64,000 bases of DNA from Streptomyces sp. WM6378. Lineage in GTDB: Bacteria; Actinomycetota; Actinomycetes; Streptomycetales; Streptomycetaceae. The stretch is taken from positions 21,671-85,670 of the forward strand of contig NZ_LGDD01000257.1 in NCBI RefSeq assembly GCF_001279695.1. Direction: 5' to 3'. A model generated the notes under the pieces. That model ran no database searches. It saw only the letters and a program-made list of their open reading frames with translations, and was not told where the DNA came from. Position numbers and translations under genes: made by a program. Numbering within the stretch: the stretch's first letter is position 1; each line of letters starts with the position of its first letter. Shown here piece after piece: positions 43,863 to 52,058 of the stretch.

Positions 43863-45101
43863 ATGCCCGTGTCCGTACGCACCGAAGGCACCGGCAGCCG
43901 GCTCCGGCCAGTCCAGGCTGTCGAGCAACGCGTGAACCGTGCTTCAGCCGGGGGCGGGCGTCTGGCCGCAGTCGACGGGCTGCGGATGCTCGCAGCAGCA
44001 GCCGTGGCGGCCTACCACTACCTGGGCACCCCGACCCCCCGTTTCTGGGGCGAGGCCCACGACCTCCCGCAGGCTGCACCACTTCTCCACGCGGTCAGCG
44101 GATACGGCTGGCTCGGCGTCGAGGCGTTCTTTCTGATCAGCGGCTTCGTCATCTGCATGAGCTGCTGGGGCCGCACCCCGGCGCAGTTCGCCGTCTCCCG
44201 TATCTCCCGGCTCTTCCCGCTGTACTGGGCCGTCGTCCTGATCATCGTCGCCACGGGTACCGTCACCGTGCTCGCCGGACAGCGTTCAGGAGCGCCCACG
44301 GACCTGCGCACCACCCTCGGCAACCTGACGATGATTCCCAGCCCGCTCGGCCTGGATTTCACCGCCGGCGTCGCCTGGACGCTCTGGGTGGAAGCCCGCT
44401 TCTACCTGCTCATGGGCGCGCTGCTGCTGATCGGCCTCACGTACCGGCGTGTCATAGCCTTCGGCTTCCTCTGGCTCGTCCTGGCGTCCATCGGCCGCGA
44501 ACTGCACTCCACCGTCCTGGACGAGTTCCTGCTCAGCCAGTACGCCGGGCTCTTCGTGGCCGGTATCGCGCTCCACCTGATGCACCGCTTCGGACCCAAC
44601 CTTCTCCTGTGGCTCCTGGCCGGCTTCGCCTGGTGCTACACCCTCACCGTCCTGGACGACCGTGTCGCCGGACACGCCGGCTCCAACTGGGCGGTCAGCG
44701 CGGCCGTCCTCACCGGCTTCCTCCTCCTGCTCGCCCTGGCCGGCCCCGGCCCGCTGCGCCACCTCCAATGGCGAACCCTCGTCTACGCGGGCGCCCTGAC
44801 CTACCCCTTCTACCTGGTCCACCAAAGCCTCGGCATACCCGTCACCCGCGGCATCCTCAAGACCGCCCCCGGCCTCGGCCTGCTCCCCTCGATCGCCCTC
44901 GGGCTCCTCTTCTCCCTCCTCCTGGCCGCCGCGCTGAACCGCCTGGTCGACCGCAAACTCGGCCGCCTGCTCCGCCACCACCTCACCGCAGCCCTCAACC
45001 CCACACCGCTCATTGCCGACAGCCCCCACACACCAGCACCCGATGGCGATGCCCCAGAACCCGCCCTCGCCACAGGACCTTTGGCACAGCGCCGTCCATG
45101 A
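43863..45101 (+). CDS. Acyltransferase 3 (OafA/YrhL-type) membrane O-acyltransferase
   Basis: ATG at 43863 is preceded by AGGAG at seven bases; the frame is open 189 bases farther up without a site. The 412-residue protein has ten or so transmembrane segments. Family motifs are AVDGLRMLAAAAVAAYHYLG with the essential His, GVEAFFLISGFVICMS, RISRLFPLYW with the Arg-x-x-Arg and WTLWVEARFYLLMGALLLIG. It transfers acyl groups from the cytoplasm onto an extracellular glycan or a metabolite. The last 40 residues are Pro/Ala-rich. Confidence 0.9.
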   Translation: MPVSVRTEGTGSRLRPVQAVEQRVNRASAGGGRLAAVDGLRMLAAAAVAAYHYLGTPTPRFWGEAHDLPQAAPLLHAVSGYGWLGVEAFFLISGFVICMSCWGRTPAQFAVSRISRLFPLYWAVVLIIVATGTVTVLAGQRSGAPTDLRTTLGNLTMIPSPLGLDFTAGVAWTLWVEARFYLLMGALLLIGLTYRRVIAFGFLWLVLASIGRELHSTVLDEFLLSQYAGLFVAGIALHLMHRFGPNLLLWLLAGFAWCYTLTVLDDRVAGHAGSNWAVSAAVLTGFLLLLALAGPGPLRHLQWRTLVYAGALTYPFYLVHQSLGIPVTRGILKTAPGLGLLPSIALGLLFSLLLAAALNRLVDRKLGRLLRHHLTAALNPTPLIADSPHTPAPDGDAPEPALATGPLAQRRP

Positions 45102-45555
45102 CGGCGAGAGCGCCGAACGCCATGCCCTGGCTCGCGCGGGTGATGGGGCTGCCGGTGCGTGTCCTCGACGCGGACGACCTGCCGGGCGCGGCCGGACTTC
45201 TGGTGCGGTCCGACGATCCGAGCGCACGACATCGGACCCGCCGCCCGCCATCACTACGCCGAGGTTCTGCTGCTCGGCTTCGGCCTGGAGCAGTTCCCCG
45301 TGGCACACACATCAGCGATGACCGACGACCGGATCCGCCGGACGTGGCCCATCCTCACCGAACAGCACACGTTGTTGTCTGGACGCACGTCCCCGCCGGT
45401 CGCTCCTACTTCAGATCGGCGAGGAGGTCATCCAAGGCCTCCTTGAGCGCTGCGGTGTTGCGGTCGGCGTACGGCGGCGGTCGTCGCGAGGAACGGCGGT
45501 GGGAAGCCGTACTCGGCGCACTCGAAAGGACCCGCCCCCGGGGCCCGCCCAGGGT
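45102..45555. other. No intact gene; two short protein-like remnants
   Basis: On the plus strand VMGLPVRVLDADDLPGAAGL and, after a shift, HHYAEVLLLGFGLEQFPVAH occur between about 45140 and 45360 without a start or continuous frame. On the minus strand the tail YADRNTAALKEALDDLLADL ends near 45415. Both look like broken genes. The rest is unassigned. Confidence 0.4.
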
Positions 45556-46794
45556 CTAGGCGCGGACTTCGTCGCAGGCGATGCGGAGGTGGCGGGGGCC
45601 GCGGAGGACGGCGTTCTGGCGGTAGGGGGGCGGGTCCTCCAGTAGGCGGGGGTTGTGGAGGCGGCGGGCCAGTTCGGTGAGGGCGAGCTGGGCCTCCAGG
45701 CGGGCCAGGGGGGCGCCGAAGCAGCTGTGGATGCCGCTGCCGAGGCCCAGGTGCTGGATGTCCGGGCGGTCCGGGTCGAAGCGGTCGGGGTTCTCGAAGC
45801 GCTGGGGGTCGCGGTTTCCCGAGGCGAGGATCAGCCACATCGAGGAGCCCTTGGGGATGGTGATGCCACGCACCTCGATGTCGACGAGCGGGGTGCGCTG
45901 GGGCAGCAGTTGGACCGGCGGTTCGAACCGCAGCAGCTCCTCCACCAGCGGTGCCGCGAGCGCCGGGTCCCGGCGCAGCCGTTCCAGTACGTCGGGGTTG
46001 CGCAGCAGCGTGAGCATCCCGTTCGTGATCAGGTTGACCGTCGTCTCGTGGCCGGCGATCAGCAGCAGCGCGGCGGTGCTGAGCAGTTCCATGGTCGACA
46101 TGGACTCGTCCTGCCCGTGCCCCGTGGCCAGTTGGGACAGCATGTCGTCTCCGGGCTGCTTGCGCCGCTCCTCGATGAGACCGGCCAGGTACATGCCCAG
46201 TTCCATCCGGGAGTCGTGGGTCTTGCGCTGCCTTGCGGCGGGGTCCGCGTCCGGATCGGGGTCCAGGCTCGCGGCGAGGATGTCGGCCCAGACGTGGAAG
46301 CGGGGCTCGTCCTCGTGCGGCACCCCCAGCAGCCGGCAGATCATGGTCACGGGGAACGGGTAGGCGAACTGGTCGACCAGGTCAATGCTTCCGGGGTCTC
46401 CGAGGTTGTCGATCAGCCCGGTGACGATGGAGCGGAGGTCGTCCCGCATCCCGTCGACGCGGCGCGGGGAGTGCGGCGGCCCGAAGGGCCGGTTGGTCAT
46501 CCGGCGGAGCCGGTCATGTTCGGGAGGATCCAGCTTGAGGAAGCTCGGCGGCAGGGCCGCGGCCTCCTCCTCGGCGCCCTCGGCCAGCGGATCCTTGGCC
46601 GTCGCGGCCAGGTTGCGGGTGTCGGAGCTGAGCCGCGGGTCGTGCAACAGGCTCTGGATCTCGTAGTAGGTGCTGATGACGTACGGCCCGCTCCCGTCGT
46701 GGAAGACGGGAGTCTTGCGCAGTTCCTCGTACAGGGGGTACGGGTTCGCGCGGTTGGCGTAGTCCAGGATCTCGCTCAGGATGCCTTGGGTCAT
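45556..46794 (-). CDS. Cytochrome P450
   Basis: This 412-residue soluble P450 is a class I bacterial type. The I-helix carries LLLIAGHETTVNLITNGMLT with the usual Glu-Thr-Thr, the K-helix VEELLRFEPPVQLLPQR, and the heme loop LGLGSGIHSCFGAPLARLEA, where Leu replaces the first Phe of the FGxG consensus. It is last of three genes after ferredoxin and ferredoxin reductase, 24 bp downstream of the reductase, giving a complete electron path from NAD(P)H. Substrate unknown; the sequence resembles CYP107-group hydroxylases. Confidence 0.92.
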   Translation of the reverse strand: MTQGILSEILDYANRANPYPLYEELRKTPVFHDGSGPYVISTYYEIQSLLHDPRLSSDTRNLAATAKDPLAEGAEEEAAALPPSFLKLDPPEHDRLRRMTNRPFGPPHSPRRVDGMRDDLRSIVTGLIDNLGDPGSIDLVDQFAYPFPVTMICRLLGVPHEDEPRFHVWADILAASLDPDPDADPAARQRKTHDSRMELGMYLAGLIEERRKQPGDDMLSQLATGHGQDESMSTMELLSTAALLLIAGHETTVNLITNGMLTLLRNPDVLERLRRDPALAAPLVEELLRFEPPVQLLPQRTPLVDIEVRGITIPKGSSMWLILASGNRDPQRFENPDRFDPDRPDIQHLGLGSGIHSCFGAPLARLEAQLALTELARRLHNPRLLEDPPPYRQNAVLRGPRHLRIACDEVRA

Positions 46795-46818
46795 TGCGGT
46801 CCTCCGGGGGCCTGCGGG

Positions 46819-48210
46819 TCAGTGCCCGGCGGGGGTGAACGTCATCCGCCGGTCGGCCGGCGAGTATCCGCTGAGGGTGATGGTCGGCCCGTGCGTGGGC
46901 ACGGACGGGTCGGGGAAGTCGGCGGGGACGGGACGGTGGCCGTCGGAGCGCCGGTCGACCGTCGGGAACGGCACCGGGAAGGGTGCGGTGCTCTCGATCT
47001 GCTGCTGGTAGAACGGCAGCCACCGGCAGTTGTCGAAGGTGACGGCCCCGATGACGCGGCCCTGATACCCGTAGACACCGGTGAAGCGGCGCTCCGCGCG
47101 CGAACCCTGCGTGATCATGATTTCGGAGCCCATCGACGGAACGCCGACGGATTTGATGTTGACGCCGAACTGCGAGGACCAGAAGGCCGGCACCCAGATG
47201 TGCGGGCGCCGGTCGGTGCTCACGCTGAGCATGTTGTGCGCCGCGGTCTCCGCCTGGGAGACGGCATTGCCCCAGTGCTCCAGGGAAAGGAACTGGTACC
47301 CGAACAAGGGGTGCGGGGAGCGGGCCACGTCCCCCGCCACGTAGATGTCGTCGGTGACGATGCCCCGGATGTCGAAGGCCCGGCAGCCCGCGTCGCAGGC
47401 GATGCCGCGCGGACCCGCGCCGAGCCCCGAGCCCGCCAGCCACTCGGTGTTGCGCTGGGCACCCAACGACACGACCACCACGTCGCAATCCAGCGTGGTG
47501 CCGTCGGAGAGGTGCGCGGCCCGTACGCGTCCGGTGGAGTCGCCCTCCAGTGCGGTGACCATGACGCCGGTGCGCAGGTCGACGCCCTGCTCTCGCTGGA
47601 GCTCGGCGGCCACGGCCCCGATCACCCCGCCCAGCGCCCCGACCAGGGGCGCGTCGCCGCGTTCGGCGACGGTGACCTCCAGCCCGCGCTCCCGGCACGC
47701 CGAGGCGATCTCCGAGCCGGTGAAACCGGCGCCGATCACCAGGACCCGGCGGGGCCCCGCGTCCAGTCGCCCCGCCAGCGCCGCGCCGTCGTCGCGGGTG
47801 CGCAGCACGAACACGCCGTCGAGTTCGCCCTCTTCCGCGTTCGGCCAGGGCCGGGCCCGTACGCCGGTGGCGATCAGCAGCCGGTCGTACGGGACCTCGT
47901 CCCCGTCGGCCAGCTTGACCCGCCGGGCCGCCATGTCGAGGCCGACGGCCGGTACGCCGAGCCGCCACTCGGCGTCGATGTCGCGGCGGCGGGGCAGCGC
48001 GGTGCGCTCGGCCCTCGACTTGCCGAGCAGGACCCCCTTGGAGAGGGGCGGGCGGTCGTAGGGCTCGTACGGCTCGTCGCCGATCATGGTCAGCGAGCCG
48101 GTGAAACCCTTGTCGCGGATGGTCTCGGCGGCGCGCAGGCCGGCGAGCGAGGCCCCCACCACGACGATCCGGCCGTCGCGCTTGAGGTGCTCCAGGGTTG
48201 CTTCATGCAT
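46819..48210 (-). CDS. FAD-dependent ferredoxin reductase
   Basis: ATG at 48210-48208 overlaps the ferredoxin gene end by eight bases. The 463-residue protein has the FAD site RIVVVGASLAGLRAAETIRD, the NAD(P) site RRVLVIGAGFTGSEIASACR, and TDDIYVAGDVARSPHPLFGY before the C-terminal domain, as in putidaredoxin-reductase-type enzymes. The C-terminus is about 40-50 residues longer than usual (PVPADFPDPSVPTHGPTITL). It passes electrons from NAD(P)H to the ferredoxin encoded just upstream and on to the P450 downstream. Confidence 0.92.
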   Translation of the reverse strand: MHEATLEHLKRDGRIVVVGASLAGLRAAETIRDKGFTGSLTMIGDEPYEPYDRPPLSKGVLLGKSRAERTALPRRRDIDAEWRLGVPAVGLDMAARRVKLADGDEVPYDRLLIATGVRARPWPNAEEGELDGVFVLRTRDDGAALAGRLDAGPRRVLVIGAGFTGSEIASACRERGLEVTVAERGDAPLVGALGGVIGAVAAELQREQGVDLRTGVMVTALEGDSTGRVRAAHLSDGTTLDCDVVVVSLGAQRNTEWLAGSGLGAGPRGIACDAGCRAFDIRGIVTDDIYVAGDVARSPHPLFGYQFLSLEHWGNAVSQAETAAHNMLSVSTDRRPHIWVPAFWSSQFGVNIKSVGVPSMGSEIMITQGSRAERRFTGVYGYQGRVIGAVTFDNCRWLPFYQQQIESTAPFPVPFPTVDRRSDGHRPVPADFPDPSVPTHGPTITLSGYSPADRRMTFTPAGH

Positions 48211-48460
48211 CGGGAGCCTCCGCGGCGCCCGTCCGGTCCTGGTCCTGTTCGCGGGTCCGGTCGCGGTCCAGGTCGTCCACGAGGATGGCCTGGACGGGGC
48301 ACGCGGCGGCGGCCTGCGCCAACCGCTCGCGCTGTTCCTCCTCGGCCTGGGGGTCGTAGAGGAGCCCCTCGTCCCCGTGCATCGCGAAGACATCGGGCGC
48401 GAGGAAGGCGCACTGCGCGTATCCCTGGCACCGGTTGAGATCGACGACAAGCCTCAGCAA
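48203..48460 (-). CDS. Single-cluster ferredoxin
   Basis: This 85-residue protein reads VVDLNRCQGYAQCAFLAPDV and later AAAACPVQAILVDD. Three cluster Cys (at 11, 17 and the CP motif) indicate a [3Fe-4S] or incomplete [4Fe-4S] ferredoxin of the type that serves actinobacterial P450s. The C-terminal tail is acidic and Gln-rich. It is the first gene of the ferredoxin-reductase-P450 operon. Confidence 0.92.
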   Translation of the reverse strand: MLRLVVDLNRCQGYAQCAFLAPDVFAMHGDEGLLYDPQAEEEQRERLAQAAAACPVQAILVDDLDRDRTREQDQDRTGAAEAPDA

Positions 48461-48572
48461 CGTGCGGTCCTCTCGGTGACCCCCTCGGCTCCCCGGACCA
48501 GCCTGCCCGACGCGCGCCGTTTCGGCCCGTCCACGCGGACATTCGGGGTGACGGCCGCGCCGCCACGGGCCT

Positions 48573-49205
48573 TCACGGGGCGCGTCGGTCGGCCCACAGC
48601 ATGTACACGCTGATGAGGAGGGCCCAGGCGGGAAATACCAGCTCGGACCACGGCACGGAGGACCCCACCACCAGGAGGACCAGACCGGCCACCACCCCGG
48701 CCAGGCTCAAGCCGCGCGGGAACGTGCCCAGCCTGCGCCCGATGGTGGACGTCGCGAATACGAAGACGGCGGCCATCCGCATGCCGTACGTCGTGAGCAG
48801 CTCGTACCCGAAGTGCCGGCCGAAGTCCTGGGGCTGATGGGCGGCGAGCACGGTCCCGGCGGCCGCGGCGGCGGCGAAGAGGGAGGCGACGAAGACCAGT
48901 CCGCTGCCCAGGAAGACGGTGGCGACGAACCGGTCCTCGGCCGCACCGGTATGCGCGCGCACGGCGCCCATGAACCAGAGGAAGGCGATGCCGGCGAAGG
49001 GGATGAGTTCCACCGCCGTGTTCACCTCGTCGCGCTGTCCCGCGTCGAGCCGCACGGTGGAGCCGCCTGCTCCTTCCGGCAGACCGATCCGGGCCAGCAC
49101 GATCGCAGCCGCCAGCAGGACCGCGAAGACGATGCCCGCCACCCCCGCCGCCCGCGGGGTCTCCAGGTTCTGTGTCCGGGATGCGCTCGGTGATCGCTCT
49201 CTCAT
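48573..49205 (-). CDS. Hypothetical membrane protein
   Basis: From the ATG at 49205-49203 the product is 210 residues with about six transmembrane segments (VAGIVFAVLLAAAIVLARIG, LIPFAGIAFLWFMGAVRAHT, FVASLFAAAAAAGTVLAAHQ, LAGVVAGLVLLVVGSSVPWS). It has no recognised domain; homologues in actinobacteria are annotated as hypothetical. It lies upstream of the ferredoxin operon on the same strand with a 112-bp gap, so could be co-transcribed. Confidence 0.75.
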   Translation of the reverse strand: MRERSPSASRTQNLETPRAAGVAGIVFAVLLAAAIVLARIGLPEGAGGSTVRLDAGQRDEVNTAVELIPFAGIAFLWFMGAVRAHTGAAEDRFVATVFLGSGLVFVASLFAAAAAAGTVLAAHQPQDFGRHFGYELLTTYGMRMAAVFVFATSTIGRRLGTFPRGLSLAGVVAGLVLLVVGSSVPWSELVFPAWALLISVYMLWADRRAP

Positions 49206-49377
49206 CCGTCCAGCAAGCCGAGCACCCGGCCCGGCTGCCAACGGGGTCAGCCAGCCGGGTGAACCGGTGGCAGGGGCCCTGGCGGGGGGGCTTCGTACCC
49301 TCAAGTCCCTCCTGCGAGGGAAGCGTGCGGTGACGGTCGGCCAGTCTGGGGTGGGCCGAAAGACATCACAGTGATTC

Positions 49378-49590
49378 TCACCATGAGCTGAAAGACCACG
49401 AGCGGTCCTCGCGGCTGGTCCTGGCATCGTGCAAGGCCTCGCGCAAGGCGAACAGCGCGGTCAGGTCGGCCTCCCGCACGAACTCGTCCAACAGCCTGAT
49501 GACACAGTGTCCGCGCCCCTCGTCCACGGCCCGGACGATCGCCGCGATCGCTGTGCGCTGGACATCCGAAAGCGAAGCGTTCACCCGCAA
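49378..49590 (-). CDS. Small hypothetical protein, 70 residues
   Basis: GTG at 49590-49588 is preceded by GGGAG at seven bases. The helical acidic product (SDVQRTAIAAIVRAVDEGRG, IRLLDEFVREADLTALFALR) has coding-like codon use and no Cys or membrane segment. Function unknown. Monocistronic. Confidence 0.55.
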   Translation of the reverse strand: MRVNASLSDVQRTAIAAIVRAVDEGRGHCVIRLLDEFVREADLTALFALREALHDARTSREDRSWSFSSW

Positions 49591-49786
49591 CTCCCGTTGA
49601 CAGCCACCCCGCAGGCGGGCTCACACACCCACTCTCCTCTCCTTGCCGCCCGGAGCCGTGGCTGTCCGACCACCATCCCCCGAATGGCGCAGCTCACAGG
49701 CCGAGCCCTCCCCCGGCGCCCTCAGCCTCAGAGCGAGCCGGGCTCCAACGACGGACCGGGTCCGGGACAGTGGGCGCAACCTGTGT

Positions 49787-50587
49787 TCAGGCCGCGCTGC
49801 GGAAGACGTACGCCGTCATCGGGGCGGTGACCGGACCCTCGCCCAGGCGGGCCGTCGTCTCCTCCATGATGGCGGCCCGGACGGCGGGCCCGTCGCCGCG
49901 CTCCTCGACGGCCGCACGCACCGGCGTCCCCGTGAGGAACCCGGTGGCGACGTCGGCGGCCGACGCGGCCCGGCCCTGAAGCGTCAGCTCCTGCTCCTCC
50001 TCGACCGTGAACCCGGCCGCCGCCAGGTCAGCGGCCACGACGGCGGGGTCCGCGTAACCGTGCGGCAACGTCGGCAGGAACCGCGGCGGATCGACCGGGA
50101 AGGCCCGCTCCAGGGCCGCCTGCACCGCGGCGTCGAAGCCGTGCGCCTCCAGCGGGCCCCAGGTGTTGAACAGGAATCGGCCGCCTGGGGCCAGCACCCG
50201 ACGGACTTCGGTGAAGGCCGCGACCCGGTCGGGGAAGAACATCACACCGAACTGGCAGATCACGAGATCGAATGCCCCGTCCGGGAACGAAAGTCGCTGA
50301 GCGTCGGCCTGCCGCCACACCGCGCCCGGCACCCGGGCCGACCCGAAATCCACCATGGCCGTGTTCAGGTCGCTCGCTGTCACGACGGCCGACGGTGCCA
50401 CCGCGAGCAGCTCGGACGTCAACACGCCCGTCCCCGCGGCCAGTTCGAGGATGCGCCGCGGGCGGAGGGCCCCCGCTCGGGCGGCCAGGTCCTCGGCGAA
50501 GGGCCGGAAGAGCACCGGCACGAGGTACCGCTCGTACGCCGCCGGCATGGACTCCGACCACCGTCGGCCCGCATCGATACCCGTCAC
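49787..50587 (-). CDS. Class I SAM-dependent methyltransferase
   Basis: GTG at 50587-50585 gives 266 residues. The SAM motif is RILELAAGTGVLTSELLAVA (LELAAGTG), motif II VVTASDLNTAMVDFG, motif III FDLVICQFGVMFFPD, and then RRVLAPGGRFLFNTWGPLEA. The C-terminal half is typical of UbiE/methyltransferase-11 relatives. It methylates an unknown small molecule. Separate from neighbours. Confidence 0.88.
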   Translation of the reverse strand: MTGIDAGRRWSESMPAAYERYLVPVLFRPFAEDLAARAGALRPRRILELAAGTGVLTSELLAVAPSAVVTASDLNTAMVDFGSARVPGAVWRQADAQRLSFPDGAFDLVICQFGVMFFPDRVAAFTEVRRVLAPGGRFLFNTWGPLEAHGFDAAVQAALERAFPVDPPRFLPTLPHGYADPAVVAADLAAAGFTVEEEQELTLQGRAASAADVATGFLTGTPVRAAVEERGDGPAVRAAIMEETTARLGEGPVTAPMTAYVFRSAA

Positions 50588-50764
50588 CCTTGAGACGCTA
50601 GCGCCACGCCAGGAAACCCCCGCCGCGCCGCGCCGCCCAATACTCTCGACGGCCGTCCGACGTGAGCCCGGAGACACGATGGGTCGGCGGTGGCACCCCC
50701 GGCAGTGTCAGCCGACTGCCCCCCGCCGACCGTGCCCGGGCGGGACGTGGTCCAGCGCTGCCTT

Positions 50765-51427
50765 TCAGGCGGGCAGTGCACGCCCGATCGGTGCGCTGGA
50801 CGACGCTGCGGTCGGGATGCCGTGCGCGGTGACGAGCCGGGCGTTGCCTTCAGCGAGTTGGTAGGCGAGGCCCACGACGCCGGTGTGGCCTGCGGCGACC
50901 TGGTCGGCGAGGACGCGGGAGCGGTCCAGAAGCAGGTCCACGGTGTGCCGTATGTGTGCGTCGATGAAGTCGCTGTCCGAGGTGAGGCCGGCCGCGCGGG
51001 CAGCGAGCACGCTCGGGGTGACGCGCTCAACGACATCGCGGACGTATCCCGTGGCGGACAGCCCCTCCTCGACAGCGGCGCGTGCGGCTGCGACGGCACC
51101 GCAGGAGTCATGTCCCAGGACGACGACGAGGCGGCAGTCCAGCACGCTCGTGCCGTACTCGATGCTGCCCAGGACCTCCGGCCCGAGGACGTGGCCGGCG
51201 GTGCGGACCACGAACAGGTCACCGAGCCCCTGGTCGAAGATGATCTCGGCGGCCAGCCTGGAGTCGGAGCAACCCAGCAGGACCGCGAAGGGCTTCTGGG
51301 CAGGCGCGAGCTCGGCCCGCCGCGCGGCGTCCTGGTTGGGATGGTCGGGAGTTCCGGCTACGAAGCGCCGGTTCCCCCTGAGGAGGGCGTCAAGCGCCTG
51401 GCCAGGCGCGAGTGTGGTGGATGACAT
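50765..51427 (-). CDS. Beta-class carbonic anhydrase
   Basis: This 220-residue protein has the zinc motifs CSDSR (residues 53-57) and HDSCG (Cys-Asp/Arg and His-x-x-Cys), as in beta-carbonic anhydrases. GNRRFVAGTPDHPNQD and FVVRTAGHVLGPEVLGSIEY are family-typical. It interconverts CO2 and bicarbonate in the cytoplasm. Monocistronic on the minus strand. Confidence 0.93.
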   Translation of the reverse strand: MSSTTLAPGQALDALLRGNRRFVAGTPDHPNQDAARRAELAPAQKPFAVLLGCSDSRLAAEIIFDQGLGDLFVVRTAGHVLGPEVLGSIEYGTSVLDCRLVVVLGHDSCGAVAAARAAVEEGLSATGYVRDVVERVTPSVLAARAAGLTSDSDFIDAHIRHTVDLLLDRSRVLADQVAAGHTGVVGLAYQLAEGNARLVTAHGIPTAASSSAPIGRALPA

Positions 51428-51533
51428 GCCCGCAGCCTACGAGGCGGCTTCCCCCTCCCCGCCACCGGAGACCGCCGGGCCGCGCGCCGTCGCCGACCCG
51501 GCGGAGGTGGTGCGGCCGGCCCTCCGCAAGGCG

Positions 51534-51809
51534 TCAGTCGAGGTTCAGGTAGCCCTCGCGCAGCTCGTCCACCACGTTCTGCCAGAAGTCGTAGTCGTCC
51601 AGGTGCAGGCCCAACTCCTCCAGCAGCTCGGTGAATTCGGTCAGCGCCGTCGCGTCGCCGCCGTCGAAGCGCTCCTCGTAAAGGGCCAGCAGCGCGAACG
51701 CGGCCAGCGCCTGCGACGCCGAGTCGGCCACGCAGCCCACGTGGCCGGCGGCGTGGTCCCAGCCGTTCGGGTCGTACGCCTCGACCGAGCCCGTGCCTCC
51801 GTCGACCAT
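51534..51809 (-). CDS. Hypothetical acidic protein, 91 residues
   Basis: It reads DPNGWDHAAGHVGCVADSAS and ELLEELGLHLDDYDFWQNVV. The composition is acidic and helical with consistent coding bias. The start at 51809 has no strong ribosome site. Function unknown; possibly an immunity- or regulator-like small protein, but there is no direct support. Confidence 0.5.
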   Translation of the reverse strand: MVDGGTGSVEAYDPNGWDHAAGHVGCVADSASQALAAFALLALYEERFDGGDATALTEFTELLEELGLHLDDYDFWQNVVDELREGYLNLD

Positions 51810-51955
51810 CAGGTGCAGCCCGTTGACGAGCCCACTGTCATGCGTGGATCTCCCCCGGTCAAAGTGGTGCGACGGACCCTATTCAAGCGCGTCGCACGGA
51901 CGGCGACTGCTGACAGGTCAGCTCCTCCACGACAGGCACGAGTTTCCACCGAGCG

Positions 51956-51975
51956 CATACCTTCCAGTTGGTATG
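51956..51975. promoter_or_regulatory. Inverted repeat upstream of AfsR-type gene
   Basis: CATACC and GGTATG form six-base arms around TTCCAGTT, 84 bases upstream of the AfsR-type ATG. The layout resembles operators of TetR-family or related dimeric regulators; which protein binds is unknown. Confidence 0.4.
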
Positions 51976-52058
51976 AGGGCTCATGGCCGCCGCGTGGCAG
52001 GGTTGTCAGCCGCACACTCATGGTGCTGCTGATTTCCGGGGCAGGAGGGGGCTGTTCA

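Noticed and set aside
45655..48438. A 927-residue plus-strand frame over the P450 operon
   Set aside because: It lies entirely opposite three recognisable genes and has no protein-like composition.
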